Below are positions 1-10,141 of a stretch of DNA of 63,952 nt, piece after piece. Within the stretch, counting starts at the first letter, position 1; every line of letters begins with the position of its first letter. Origin of the DNA: Bodo saltans. Taxonomy: Eukaryota > Euglenozoa > Kinetoplastea > Eubodonida > Bodonidae. The notes under the pieces are model-generated. The model had not been told where the DNA came from, searched no databases, and saw nothing but the letters and a program-made list of their open reading frames with translations. The translations under genes were made by a program, and so were the position numbers. The DNA lies in assembly GCA_001460835.1 (NCBI GenBank), contig CYKH01001973.1, forward strand, positions 1-63,952. Reading direction: 5' to 3'.

Positions 1-2
1 CA

Positions 3-608
3 CCGAACAACCGCCCACCCGTTGAGGAGATTGCTAGCGAACGCGTCCTTGTGACTCGTGGCAGCGTTCGACGAGACGAGAGTACCGCTCCTATCTCCCA
101 CTGCGCGCACTACTTTTTCAATCGTATGTGCAACCGCGGCGAGCGCTGCAACTTCATCCACGTCGTGCACGTGGACCCGAACGTTGTTGGCGACTTCAAG
201 CGTGCGCCTGCGCGGTGCGTAGTGTCGGTTCCTCGCTCCGATCGGGCACTGCCCGAGCCGAATGTGCGCCGCACAACCCTCGCGGAACATGATATTCCAC
301 AGCCCGCAAAGTTCTCTCGACTGATCCACGACGCCCAAGCCCGACTCCAGAAGACTTCGATGGAAGCCCGCTCTCATCAAGAGGCGGAGCAGTACCCCGA
401 TGTCACCGAGCAACTTCCCCCGCGCGTCGCTCACCTCGCTGCCTCCATTCCTGCCGCCTCAGTTAAGGTTCTCAGTACACCGGTCGTCGCTACGACTGAG
501 GCTCTGGAGCCCAAGCCCGTGGTGGCAGCTGTGAGTCAGCAGCAAAGCGTCGCCAGCTATCGGCACAATCCGTACAGCTTGCTGCACGTGACCGTCCTCT
601 CAGTTTGA
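3..608 (+). CDS. CCCH zinc-finger protein, 5' end cut by window edge
   Basis: The reading frame is open from the first bases of the window and ends at TGA 606-608, so the start lies upstream. A canonical CX8CX5CX3H finger (CAHYFFNRMC...CNFIH) is encoded at about 111-170. Family knowledge: such fingers bind mRNA, and in kinetoplastids these proteins control mRNA stability and translation. The first ~210 bases are close to positions 2726-2936 of the next gene, so the two are tandem paralogues that diverge just after the shared KRAP. The tail contains YRHNPY at 558-575, which matches the motif that recruits MKT1 in trypanosomes as I recall it. The identity as an RNA-binding protein is secure; its targets are unknown. 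Confidence 0.85.
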   Translation, partial: PNNRPPVEEIASERVLVTRGSVRRDESTAPISHCAHYFFNRMCNRGERCNFIHVVHVDPNVVGDFKRAPARCVVSVPRSDRALPEPNVRRTTLAEHDIPQPAKFSRLIHDAQARLQKTSMEARSHQEAEQYPDVTEQLPPRVAHLAASIPAASVKVLSTPVVATTEALEPKPVVAAVSQQQSVASYRHNPYSLLHVTVLSV

Positions 609-1879
609 GAAACACAGGGATAACCCCCAAAGTAGTCAAACATTAACGCAGCTGAAGTTTTTTTTGATTTTTTCATTCTTCCTTTTTTTTTTGCTTTGAC
701 ACTTCTTTGTGTGTGCGTGGTGAGAAGTCTAAACGCACCATAATCCCTGAGCAAGAAAGGAGAAGAATGCATCTTCAACTTTTACTCATCTCACATGATC
801 AGCGTGTTTTTGTTTTTTAAAAAGTGACGACGGGGTTTCAATCTCAGGTGAACAATCTTTAACCTGAAATTGAGAGGTCAAAACTTGAAAAGCATAGGTT
901 GTGAGTACCAGCTGCATCCTGTGTTGCAGGTGAGACTCCTTCCTTAGCGTACCACAATACGCCACATTTTTTTGTTCGAAACACTTTTTTTCTTCCTCCC
1001 GCGTGCCTACGTGCGCGTCTCTCGACATTCTTTACGCCCAGCGTCGCTGAAATTCCAGTACTTGTTGCTGAGAAATTTTGAACTACGCTGCGTTGCATAG
1101 GAACAGTCTCCTTGCTACACCCTGCTTGCCGATGACTTGGACGTTACTCCAACTCACCTGCGAAAAAAAAGGAACCTCACTTCCTTTTTGGGGTGGTATT
1201 TTCGTTGCCGATCCAATTCCCTCCCTCCTTCGACATTCAGTTTTTCTTTTTGTTTCTTTTTGATTGTTTGCAAATGTTGATATGACGCGGGTGTTGACGA
1301 CAACGGTCAGATTTCCATTTCCCTCTCCACAAGAAAGTGCAGCTCCGGTTCGGTTCTGGTAGCTCACTATCGTTTTTTTCAAGGGTGGTGATTCGTCCGT
1401 CTCCCTTTTGTGCTTCGCTGCGATCAACAAAAAGAACAACCAGTGCGCGGGGACGAAAGTTACACGTCGCTTGTTGTCATGGACGCTTACGGGACACTCT
1501 TCAGACGGTTTCTCTTATGTCCTCTGACACTCTATCTTCTTCACGAGAGGGGGGTGGGGTAGTTGGACTGGGCCCCAGAGAGGGCACCATTATTGAACGC
1601 AGTCATGAATCAAAGAATCGCGAACACACACACACATACAGTGATGGGATGCTGCTCTGAAATCTGTGAATGTGTTGACTTCGGCTCAATTCAGTGATCC
1701 CACATTTTTTTTTTGTTCCCGCGGTGGAAGTTGTGATCCGTCGAAAGCAACACATAAAACATACGCGTATTCGAGGAGGAATACTATTGCAAAAAATAAA
1801 AGCAAACAGAGAAGAAGAAGAGGAAGAAAGAAAAGAAGAATCAACGAAAAAAACTTTCAGTTTGCACAACACCAAAAAA
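609..1879 (+). other. Intergenic region between the two CCCH genes
   Basis: No credible gene is visible in these 1271 bases. There are T-rich runs at about 657-692, probably 3' UTR or polyadenylation context, a short CA run near 1625-1637, and the pyrimidine tract at 1705-1720 serving the next gene. Short open frames on both strands lack coding character. Confidence 0.6.
1705..1730 (+). promoter_or_regulatory. Predicted trans-splice acceptor of the second CCCH gene
   Basis: A run of about ten T then GTTCCC is followed by the first AG at 1729-1730. It lies downstream of the GTG that opens the longest frame (1694), so the mature mRNA should start after 1730 and the ATG at 1880 is the first usable start. 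Confidence 0.6.
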
Positions 1880-3778
1880 ATGTCAACTCAAAGCCAACAA
1901 CCTCTTCATCTCGTCGAAATACACGACGACGAAGATATTTGCAAATTTGCAACAGACGCATTTCTGGCATCTGTCGTTGATTCACCTGCAACGTCATCCA
2001 AGCTCACTGACGATGCCAATATGAGCCTTTCCCCACAGCAAGGCGAACGCACACCGCAGCCGTCGTCACCAGCGACCAACAAAAACGCAGTGAGCTCCTT
2101 CACAGAGCAGCTTGGTGTCTTTGCGAAGTCCCTCACGGGTGTACCAAGCCCTGCAATGGATGCGCTGTTCGGAACTCTTTCCGGCCAGACTTCAGCGATC
2201 ATTTCTCTCGATGAGGTTGTTCGCTTGCGCAGCTCTGAAGCTGCAAAGCGCGTCCAAGAATGCGCTCAACGCAAGCTTGCTGCTGCCAAGGCACGTCAGC
2301 AACAACAACAGCAGGATGCATCATCGTCTTCTGCTGCCCAAGCTGCATCCATTCCCAACGACCCATGTGAAGGAGATGCCGATGAGCAGCTTAATGATGA
2401 GCGTGTGCAACAGAGTCTCGTGACAAACTCGCAAGTAACAGAAGTGTTCGATCCCACATTTCGTTTCTGTTTTGAGGTGCCCACGCAGAGCTTGGTCCAC
2501 CTCCCTCCCGCACGACTGAACATTACGCGCCTCGTGTTCTGCCGGAACTACGCTCCAGGCGATCATCAATCTTGCAGCATGGGTGACGGGTGCAAGTTCG
2601 TGCATGCTGACGTCGACTTCCGCACGCTTGAGGCTCACCCGATCCACGTCAAGTACTCGTGGCGCCACGAAGATGTGTGCACTTACGCGCGCCTGCCTGC
2701 TGGTGAAGTCTTGCGTGTGTCCGCACCGAACAATCGCCCACCGGTGGAAGAAATCAATAGTGACCGCGTCCTTGTGACTCGTGGCAGTCTGCGGCGACAG
2801 GAGGGCGGTGGGACACTTTCCCACTGCGCTCATTACTACTTCAACCGCATGTGCAACCGAGGCGAGCGTTGCAACTTCATTCACGTCGTTCACGTCGATC
2901 CAAACGTCGTGGGGGATTTCAAGCGTGCCCCTTGCTGCAAGCCGAAGTCCTCATCATCACATGGAAACAATAATGAAGACAAAGCCGAGTGGACTGCTGA
3001 CGGGAAGTGGGTGCAGAATGATCGCCGCCATTTGGCTGGCGGTCAATCCTCCTCCTTCCGCCCCAACTCTGACGCGAAGCCGTTTGAGCCAAAAATGAAG
3101 CTGTCGGTGGATGCCTCTGACCTTGTCGCGTTCAATGGATTCGCCCCTCCCCCACCGTTCGCAACGGCACCAGCCAACATGATGACTCTACAAAGCCTCT
3201 TCGGTGGCGTGGCGGTTGCAGCACCGTCTACCATTGCTGTGCAGATGCCTCAGCGCGAGGCGCCACAAACGGCACAGTACGGAATGTTGGTGTTTGTGCC
3301 TTGCGATCAAAAGCAATCTCCAATTACTGTCTCCCCAGCCGTACTCAATCCCCCTACTGCCCAGTCTGGTGGCCTTCCCTCTATCCACTCATTACCAACA
3401 ACAACGCTGGACTTGATGAACGCTGCCTACCCTGGACTGACGGAGCGTTGGACAGTTGCAGGAGCTGACCCAGCCAGCCTCGCTGAGGCTATCATGCGAC
3501 CTGAAGGCAGCGTGCCGAGTGCGCAGCAGCAGCAAGCAGCAGTGGCTCAGCAGGTTGCGCAGCAGGTCGCACAAGCGCAACAAATGCAACAGCAAGCCGG
3601 TTGGTACCAACAAGTCGCCCAGAACGTGAGTGCTGGAGAGTGGGTCGTCGGCGTCCCACAAACTGTCATTCACCAAGGTGTGGAATACATGCAGCAACCA
3701 TTCCACACGATGGGAGACTACCGCCGCATGCCTCGGACCCGCGGTGGTGGTGGTGGTGGCCACAGCAGCCTACGTTAA
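1880..3778 (+). CDS. Protein with two CCCH zinc fingers
   Basis: The product is 632 residues. Two CCCH fingers are visible: CX10CX5CX3H at residues 221-242 and CX8CX5CX3H at 316-335. The N-terminal third is acidic and Ser/Gln-rich; the C-terminus is Gln-rich and ends in an RG/Gly-rich stretch (RTRGGGGGG). The fingers indicate RNA binding, most likely in cytoplasmic mRNA regulation (family knowledge). The start is the ATG preceded by a run of A after the predicted acceptor; the frame is open further upstream but only from a GTG outside the mature mRNA. It is a paralogue of the truncated gene at the window start, sharing the segment from PNNRPPVEE to FKRAP. The YRHNPY element of that neighbour is absent here. 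Confidence 0.85.
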   Translation: MSTQSQQPLHLVEIHDDEDICKFATDAFLASVVDSPATSSKLTDDANMSLSPQQGERTPQPSSPATNKNAVSSFTEQLGVFAKSLTGVPSPAMDALFGTLSGQTSAIISLDEVVRLRSSEAAKRVQECAQRKLAAAKARQQQQQQDASSSSAAQAASIPNDPCEGDADEQLNDERVQQSLVTNSQVTEVFDPTFRFCFEVPTQSLVHLPPARLNITRLVFCRNYAPGDHQSCSMGDGCKFVHADVDFRTLEAHPIHVKYSWRHEDVCTYARLPAGEVLRVSAPNNRPPVEEINSDRVLVTRGSLRRQEGGGTLSHCAHYYFNRMCNRGERCNFIHVVHVDPNVVGDFKRAPCCKPKSSSSHGNNNEDKAEWTADGKWVQNDRRHLAGGQSSSFRPNSDAKPFEPKMKLSVDASDLVAFNGFAPPPPFATAPANMMTLQSLFGGVAVAAPSTIAVQMPQREAPQTAQYGMLVFVPCDQKQSPITVSPAVLNPPTAQSGGLPSIHSLPTTTLDLMNAAYPGLTERWTVAGADPASLAEAIMRPEGSVPSAQQQQAAVAQQVAQQVAQAQQMQQQAGWYQQVAQNVSAGEWVVGVPQTVIHQGVEYMQQPFHTMGDYRRMPRTRGGGGGGHSSLR

Positions 3779-4839
3779 CACTCAGGTTGTTTGACGTGAC
3801 ATAGGCAAATCGTAGGAGGGAGGAGGAGCAAAGACAACCAAGGATACCACGACGCGTTTGTTTTTCAAGGGAAAAGTGCGCAAACTACTGCACGAATTGC
3901 TGCCACATGAAGCGGCGTTGAAACAGGAAATCATGAGAAATGACCCAGTCAGAATCCACAAAGGACTTCTCAACAACAATGCACATCAAAACTTCAAAAA
4001 AAAAAAAAGAACATCACAACACCAGAGGACTCTACATCCCGAACCCACAAAACAAAAAGACAAAAACGTCAAAGATGCAAAATGACACAATTAATAACTT
4101 TTGATACCTGCTCGCACTGAGGTCCATCACGAGTCGGAAGTAAGCGATTCAGAAGAAGCAGCTCGCCCCTCCTCGGTTATGTTCTTTTGGCAGGAAGCCA
4201 AGATTTTTTCCCTGTGGTTAGTTATTTTGTTGTTTCTCTTGCGCTTCCCTCCTACAGCTGTTATACTTTATTCTATTTTGCTCCCCACCATTCAGTGTGC
4301 GTCACGGCTTTGAACAAACAAAGGACGTCACGTGATATTTGAAAGAGGGCACTTGATTGCGCGACATTCATAGGTGACCCTGATATTTGAAAGAGGGCAC
4401 TTGATTGCGCGACATTCATAGGTGACCCCCACCCCAAAAAACAAGGACACAAAACACAACAGCACATCAATTTTTTTTTTATGTTGAGCACAGCAAATGC
4501 AGCAGAAGTGCCACAGTTATCACAGAGAATATCAGACCACATCCCACTACACATTGCCACAACTCTCAAAGAAAAAGAGTGTGCGCATCACCAAGCCATG
4601 AGATGTGTAGAGAGCGAGAAGAGTGATATCAACGTGTGTGCTTCCATATCCCCATGTTGAAAGTTTTTGTTTACGTCAAAGGAAGCAAAAACAGTATTTG
4701 AGTTTTTATGCAACGCGAAAACGAGAGCAAATGACAACGCGATCTTGTTGACCTCCGTTTTTGTACTATCGTTTGACTTTGCACCTTATTGTTCCTCTCG
4801 CAATTAATAGTTCGACTTCGAGCATACCACCACTAATTG
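3779..4839 (+). other. Intergenic region with a 48-bp tandem duplication
   Basis: I see no convincing gene in 1061 bases. Contents are an A-run near 3996-4009, a perfect 48-bp tandem repeat at 4333-4428, a T-run near 4471-4480, and a T-rich tract at about 4758-4800 with an AG at 4809-4810 that probably serves the coiled-coil gene. Confidence 0.55.
4333..4428. repeat. Two perfect tandem copies of a 48-bp unit
   Basis: Positions 4333-4380 and 4381-4428 are identical base for base, beginning TGATATTTGAAAG and ending GGTGACCC. Each unit is exactly 48 bases and the copies abut with no spacer. The copies lie in non-coding sequence. Confidence 0.95.
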
Positions 4840-7413
4840 ATGTCTAGGCCACAACGATCAGCACCACTCCCGCCACCTGGTCCAAGTGGACTGTGGTCTG
4901 CCGAGTCACCCCACCATCACCACTCTTCGTCGCTGTACTTGCCCAATGCCTCGGTCTTCACCCCTCGGGGCGCCACGTCCGGTGCTCAACCTGCATCAGG
5001 CAACACCTCCGGCTATCTTGAGGAACCTTCAGATGTCGATGCCGCTGCGGTGGCCGCCGCTGCAGGTGGCAATCCTAACGCCGTTCAAATGGGCATCATG
5101 AAAGGCCGCCTGCAGGGACTTCAGCACGAACTACAGACGTCGAAGCGCGACATGAAGGATATGTCGGACCGCCTCACTGTCACAACCACCAAACTTAACG
5201 AACAAAAGGTGCAGAACAGCGCACTGACACACAAGTACAGCTCCTTAATGACCAAGCTCAGCGAGACAGAACAAGCAGAGAAGCAATTGGAGGAATCCCT
5301 CGTCAATGAGCGCCGCAATGCAGCCAGCATTCGTGAAGCCGCTGATCGATACCGACAAGAAGTCCAAGATCAGGAAGAAACCATTGCTCAGCTAAAGCAC
5401 CAGTTGTCCGCCAAACCAATCGTCGATCCCGCGATTGCAATCGCTATTCGCGATAGAAATCAATACCTGCCAACTCGTGAAGTGTTGGAACGCCAACAAG
5501 TGATCGTCCGCGAAAAGGAAACTCTTCTCGAGCAAATGACGACGGCACTTGACCGTTTGGTTCTTGGTCAAGAAGAGGACGAAACAACGTTGTTTGTTTG
5601 CCGTAGCGCTGTCCTCAGCGCAGCGACGGATTTGGAGACAAAACTTGCCCACACTGAGAACGTTGTGGATAATTTAAACAAGCTCTTCCAGCAATATGCT
5701 CACGAGCAAGAAGAAGAGACAACGCGCATGATGATGTCACTCATGAACGAGAACAAAGAACTTTGGACACACGTCACGAAAATGCGCTACGATCTTGACC
5801 GAGCGAACTCTGAGCTGGTCGCTCGCAATAAGCGCCAGGCGGAGTGGATTCCAAAAGATCAACACGAGTACGCCCTCAAACAAGTTGCGATTCTAGAGGA
5901 GCGCTTAAAGAAGGCCCAGCTCACCATCGAAGCTCAGACGACCACGGAGCAGACCGTGGAAGAGAAGATTCGAGACCTGTTCCATCAACTAAACGCTAGC
6001 AAGTTGCGCTGCGACGCGCTTGATGCGGAATTAGACCAGTCTCAATCGACGCTGCGAGAACGAGAACTTGAACTTGACACACTCCAAGCCATTGTGAAGC
6101 AAAAGTCGCAGGAAGTGATTGAACTGGATACTCTCCAGCAACATCAAGCGGCACAAATTCGCAGCCTCACCGAACAAATCGACGTCCTTCAAGAAACGTT
6201 TGAGACAGAAGGACGGAATCAACTTCGCCGGGCTCAGACTGAGCGCGATGAAGCATTGGACGCACTCACACGTCTGCGCTCTGATTTCGAGGACGCACTC
6301 CATCGCCTAGCAACGATTGAAAAGGAACTCGACCAGCGCACTTCGTACTTCAACTCGTACAAGGTTTCCATTGAAGAGCAACATGCAAGCTACGCACGCA
6401 CCCTGCAAGAGGAATTGTCACACAACAGGTCGCTGTTTGAGCGGGAGCTGGAGGACCTTCGCCGTGAGCTTACTGACAGAACATCGGAACTGCACACTGT
6501 CACTCGCGAGCTCGATGAAGAACGCGCGGACCGACAAGGCACCAAAGCGGCGCTTCGATCAAGCGATGAGGAGACAGTGCAGTTAAGGTCTGAAGTGAAC
6601 AGCCTTCAGGCATCCCTCGGCCGCAGCGAAGAGCGAATTAAGAAGCTCTCCGCGGAGTTGGAGTCTGTGAGGCAACAGCTGCATCAACATGATCACAAGC
6701 GCAACTCTCACCAACAGGAGGTGCAGCGTCTAGAGGCCAATATTGCCCACCTTGAAGAGCTTCTTGTCGAGGAGCGCCAGAGACACGCCGCGCACGCAAC
6801 GGCGATCGAGGCCGATTGGAAAGAAAGTGACAAGTCTCGGCACTCCCTGCACGAGGAAGTGAAGCGCTTGCGAACAAAAGTGAGCGAGTCTGATCAGCTG
6901 CGGGCTCTCAAGGAGCGAATGGAAAAGGACAAGGAACAATTGATGTCTGAGAACGTTCGGCTACATCAGCAGTACCAAGAAGTGCAGCAACAGAATATCG
7001 ACCTCCAACAGACGATCACGACACTCAAGAGTCGAAACAGCAGCAGCAACGCACTGACCAGTCAGATGGAAGAACTGCAGCGCAGGTTGTCGGAGTTGCC
7101 CAGTCTCCGTCAAGCGGCTGATGAGGCTCGCCGGGAGGCAATGCGGTTTAAGGAGGAGATGGAATCACTGCGCCACGAGCGTGATGAAATGTCAACTCGT
7201 TTAGAGTTCTTCCTGGAAGAGAGCCGCCTCGCTGCGAAGAAAGATAACGACTTGGATCGTTTGTTCCGTGACGCAACCAGCCAAGTAAGGAGACTCGACC
7301 AGCAGCTAGAAGAAGTCCAACGTAGTGCGACGCGACGCGGCGTCACTTTCGGTGAACGCACTGGGAGCCCTAACAGCGCTCGAAGGTCCCCTGTGCGGCC
7401 TTGGAGAAACTGA
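4840..7413 (+). CDS. Long coiled-coil protein, probable cytoskeletal component
   Basis: The product is 857 residues. After a Pro/Ser/His-rich N-terminus of about 80 residues, nearly the whole chain to about residue 830 is Glu/Gln/Leu/Arg-rich with heptad character, typical of an extended coiled coil. The tail is short and basic (RRGVTFGERTGSPNSARRSP). No catalytic motif is seen. The ATG at 4840 immediately follows an in-frame TTG and is the natural start; the acceptor AG is probably 4809-4810. Proteins of this shape in kinetoplastids are often basal-body, flagellar or cytoskeletal, but that is inference from composition only. The specific family is not recognised. Confidence 0.8.
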   Translation: MSRPQRSAPLPPPGPSGLWSAESPHHHHSSSLYLPNASVFTPRGATSGAQPASGNTSGYLEEPSDVDAAAVAAAAGGNPNAVQMGIMKGRLQGLQHELQTSKRDMKDMSDRLTVTTTKLNEQKVQNSALTHKYSSLMTKLSETEQAEKQLEESLVNERRNAASIREAADRYRQEVQDQEETIAQLKHQLSAKPIVDPAIAIAIRDRNQYLPTREVLERQQVIVREKETLLEQMTTALDRLVLGQEEDETTLFVCRSAVLSAATDLETKLAHTENVVDNLNKLFQQYAHEQEEETTRMMMSLMNENKELWTHVTKMRYDLDRANSELVARNKRQAEWIPKDQHEYALKQVAILEERLKKAQLTIEAQTTTEQTVEEKIRDLFHQLNASKLRCDALDAELDQSQSTLRERELELDTLQAIVKQKSQEVIELDTLQQHQAAQIRSLTEQIDVLQETFETEGRNQLRRAQTERDEALDALTRLRSDFEDALHRLATIEKELDQRTSYFNSYKVSIEEQHASYARTLQEELSHNRSLFERELEDLRRELTDRTSELHTVTRELDEERADRQGTKAALRSSDEETVQLRSEVNSLQASLGRSEERIKKLSAELESVRQQLHQHDHKRNSHQQEVQRLEANIAHLEELLVEERQRHAAHATAIEADWKESDKSRHSLHEEVKRLRTKVSESDQLRALKERMEKDKEQLMSENVRLHQQYQEVQQQNIDLQQTITTLKSRNSSSNALTSQMEELQRRLSELPSLRQAADEARREAMRFKEEMESLRHERDEMSTRLEFFLEESRLAAKKDNDLDRLFRDATSQVRRLDQQLEEVQRSATRRGVTFGERTGSPNSARRSPVRPWRN

Positions 7414-7735
7414 GTCCAGAGGAAATGAGGCATCACAGCCAACAAGCAACATCAGCCACGAATAGCGCCCTCCCTTCTTCGTTTTTCTTTCTAATTTTGT
7501 GGACAAGAGATTCGCCGACGAAACGCGACAGCTACAAGATCGACCTTCTCCGCATATGACTAGTCGCTGATCCCCAATTCGAGGGAAAGCATTTCTGTAC
7601 TGAGTACCGTTGTTCTTCACACATCCGCTCTTGTCTAATATGACGAACTGTCATTTCCTATTCTGCATTGCTCGTTTGTTTGTCGTTTGGCTGTGTGTTA
7701 CCGATCTAGTCAACAACAACACAACAAGAGAGAAC
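7414..7735 (+). other. Intergenic region with acceptor for HSP110
   Basis: Non-coding. A pyrimidine/GT-rich tract at about 7651-7699 is followed by AG at 7708-7709, 27 bases before the Hsp110 ATG. The open frame runs back to 7610, but that part, with a hydrophobic stretch that could be mistaken for a signal peptide, lies upstream of the acceptor. Confidence 0.6.
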
Positions 7736-10141
7736 ATGTCCGTGTTTGGCGTAGATCTTGGAAACCTCAACTCCACCGTTGGCATCACGCGCAACGGAGG
7801 TATTGATATTGTGATTAATGAGGTCAGCAAGCGTGAGACGAGCACTGTGATCTCGATGACGGAGCAGGAGCGCTTCATCGGCGAGTCGGGTCTCGACCGC
7901 GCTGTTCGCAACTGCAACAACACCATTAACTGCGTTAAGAGGTTTATTGGAGCGCGCATCGACGACCCCGCTATTGAGTCGGAGAAGCGCTTTCTGAGCT
8001 GCCCCACCAGCGGCGACGACCAGGGTCGCTTGATGTTCGACGTTGCGTACAACGGTGAGACCGTGTCGCTGTACCCTGAGCAGGTCCTTGCTATGTTCAT
8101 CCAGCAACTCCGCAAGTACGTCAACCGTGAGACCACTGTGGACCCTAAGATGCCCGCTGATGTGCGCGATGCGGTCATCACTGTGCCGTGCTTCTACACC
8201 CCAGAGCAGCGCCGCCTCGTTATCCAAGCGTGCGAGATGGCTGGCGTCAACGCGATGTCCCTCCTCAACGAGACCACCGCTAGCTCCATCGACTACGGAA
8301 TTTTCCGTGGCTCTTCCCTCCCCGAGAAGGAAAGCGAGGCCCAGATCGTTCTGATTCTTGACGTTGGTTATGGCGCCACCACCGCCGCACTCACAGCATT
8401 CTGGAGAGGAAACTTGAAGGTCCTTGCTCGCAAGTACGATATGTACCTCGGTACCCGTGAAGTGGACTGGACTCTGTCCCAGCACTTCGCCGCTGAGATC
8501 CTCAATAAGTACAAGGTTGACGTGAACGAGAACAAGCGTGCCCGCATTCGTCTTCTCGCCGCTTGCGAGCGTGTCAAATGCCTTCTCTCCGGCAACATGT
8601 GTGCCCCTCTCAATATTGAGAACCTCATGGACGTCGACGTCAACATCAATAGCTTCCAGCGCGGTGAGATGGAGACTGCTTGTGCTGGCGTTGCTGACCG
8701 CCTCAAGACCCTTCTTGTGAGTGTCATCGAGGAGTCGGGTGTTGCAGCAGACAAGATTGCAAGCGTCGAGTTCATTGGTGGTGGCTGCCGTATCCCAATG
8801 TTCAAGCGCGCCGTTGAGGAGGCGACGGGCAAGGCCCCGTCCTTCACACTGAATGCATCCGAGTCCGTTGCTCGTGGTGCTGCAATCACCGCCGCCGTGT
8901 TCTCGCCCAAGTTCCAGGTTCGTGAGTTCGTCACGTATGAGCAGACACACTTCCCTGTCAAGCTCGCCTACTTCCAGGAAAACGCCACCTCAGTCAGCTC
9001 CGTCCCCTTCCTGCCCAACGTCAACAAGATTGTGTCATTGGTCGGCAAGGGCGACTTCTATCCTAAGATGCTCGAGGTGACCGTCAAGCGCGCTGATTCC
9101 TTCTCACTGTACGCATTCAGCGACCCCGAGAACGAGGCAGTCAAATCCCTCTTCCCCCAGGGTAAGTACGTGACTGGTGAGTGGACTATTGGTGCGGCTA
9201 GCAAGCCCACCAACGGTGAGGTCAAGATCCGAGTTCGCATCCAGGCCAACGGCTTGGTTGCGATCGAGGGTGCTTCCACTCAGGAGACCTACGAGGTGGA
9301 GGAGATCGAGGAGAAGAAGGACCCCGAGAACCCTGAGAAGGAGGCCGAGAAAATCACTGTGAAGAAGCAGAAGACCCGCCGCGCTGAGCTCTCCGTCACC
9401 CCGAATGTGACGCTCCTTGGCCACGCCCCTGAAGCTGTCGTGAAGTGCCGCAAGCTCGAGGAGGAAATGAACAACCGCGATCTCCTCGTGAACCGCACGA
9501 AGGATGCCAAGAACGAGCTCGAGTCGTACATTCTTGACAACCGCAGCCGCATCGGCGACGGTGGTGCGTGGTCCGACTTTGTCTCAGCAGACGACAAGTC
9601 CAAGTTCCTCAACATGGCCAATGATTACGAGAGTTGGCTCTACGAGGAGGGCAGTGAGTCCACCCTCGAGGAGTACACGCTGCGCACCGCAGCATTGAAG
9701 AACATCGGTGCACCTGCACAGCAACGTTGGCGCATGTGGGACGACATTCCCTTCGCACTGACCCAATTTATCCCCAAGGCTCAGGCCGTTCGCGACAATG
9801 CAATTTCAAACATCGGAAAGTTTGCCCACATCACTGAGGACGAAATCCGTGCCGTTGCAGCCAGGGCTGAGGACGCGATTGTGTGGGCCCAGGTTGAAGT
9901 CGAAACGTACCAGAAGGCGCCAAAGTTCCAGAACGCCGTCCTTACTCCTGCAACCTTCGACACGAAGATTAAGGAGATTGAGACAGCGGTGAAGGTGGTG
10001 CTCGCGAAGCCCATTCCCAAGCCACCCAAGGAGGAGAAGCCCGCTGCCCCCGCTGCTGCTGAGAAGGCGGAAGACGCCCCTCCTGCTGCCCCTGCTTCAG
10101 ATGAGTCCACCCAGGTCCCAAAGCCCGACGAGTTGGATTAG
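7736..10141 (+). CDS. HSP110: Hsp110-family chaperone (Hsp70 nucleotide exchange factor)
   Basis: The product is 801 residues, in the size range of Hsp110/Sse1 and longer than Hsp70. The N-terminus MSVFGVDLGNLNSTVG and the GIDIVINEVSKRETSTV segment match the ATPase domain of Hsp110 rather than classical Hsp70 (GIDLGTT). The ATPase domain covers about residues 1-385 with the IEFIGGGCRIPMF-type motif; a beta domain with an acidic insertion (EEIEEKKDPENPEKE) and a helical domain follow. Family role: exchanges nucleotide on Hsp70 and helps disaggregation in the cytosol. The C-terminus ends PKPDELD, which is not an ER-retention signal. Codons mostly end in C or G, suggesting high expression. Confidence 0.95.
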   Translation: MSVFGVDLGNLNSTVGITRNGGIDIVINEVSKRETSTVISMTEQERFIGESGLDRAVRNCNNTINCVKRFIGARIDDPAIESEKRFLSCPTSGDDQGRLMFDVAYNGETVSLYPEQVLAMFIQQLRKYVNRETTVDPKMPADVRDAVITVPCFYTPEQRRLVIQACEMAGVNAMSLLNETTASSIDYGIFRGSSLPEKESEAQIVLILDVGYGATTAALTAFWRGNLKVLARKYDMYLGTREVDWTLSQHFAAEILNKYKVDVNENKRARIRLLAACERVKCLLSGNMCAPLNIENLMDVDVNINSFQRGEMETACAGVADRLKTLLVSVIEESGVAADKIASVEFIGGGCRIPMFKRAVEEATGKAPSFTLNASESVARGAAITAAVFSPKFQVREFVTYEQTHFPVKLAYFQENATSVSSVPFLPNVNKIVSLVGKGDFYPKMLEVTVKRADSFSLYAFSDPENEAVKSLFPQGKYVTGEWTIGAASKPTNGEVKIRVRIQANGLVAIEGASTQETYEVEEIEEKKDPENPEKEAEKITVKKQKTRRAELSVTPNVTLLGHAPEAVVKCRKLEEEMNNRDLLVNRTKDAKNELESYILDNRSRIGDGGAWSDFVSADDKSKFLNMANDYESWLYEEGSESTLEEYTLRTAALKNIGAPAQQRWRMWDDIPFALTQFIPKAQAVRDNAISNIGKFAHITEDEIRAVAARAEDAIVWAQVEVETYQKAPKFQNAVLTPATFDTKIKEIETAVKVVLAKPIPKPPKEEKPAAPAAAEKAEDAPPAAPASDESTQVPKPDELD

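Noticed and set aside
3858-4085. 75-codon frame after the CCCH gene (GKVRKLLHELLPHEAALK)
   Set aside because: Looks briefly protein-like but has no ATG start, ends in Lys/Gln/Asn from A-rich DNA, and lies in the expected 3' UTR.
4273-4569. Minus-strand frame carrying a duplicated 16-residue segment
   Set aside because: The duplication only reflects the 48-bp tandem repeat; opposite strand to all genes and no other coding sign.
7610-7735. Longer HSP110 form with an N-terminal hydrophobic signal
   Set aside because: That stretch is the T/GT-rich splice tract ending in AG 7708-7709, so it should not be in the mature mRNA.
7706-8950. 414-codon open frame on the minus strand
   Set aside because: It lies antisense to the HSP110 gene and arises from its C/G-ending codon bias. 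The product has no recognisable domain and the strand opposes every supported gene.
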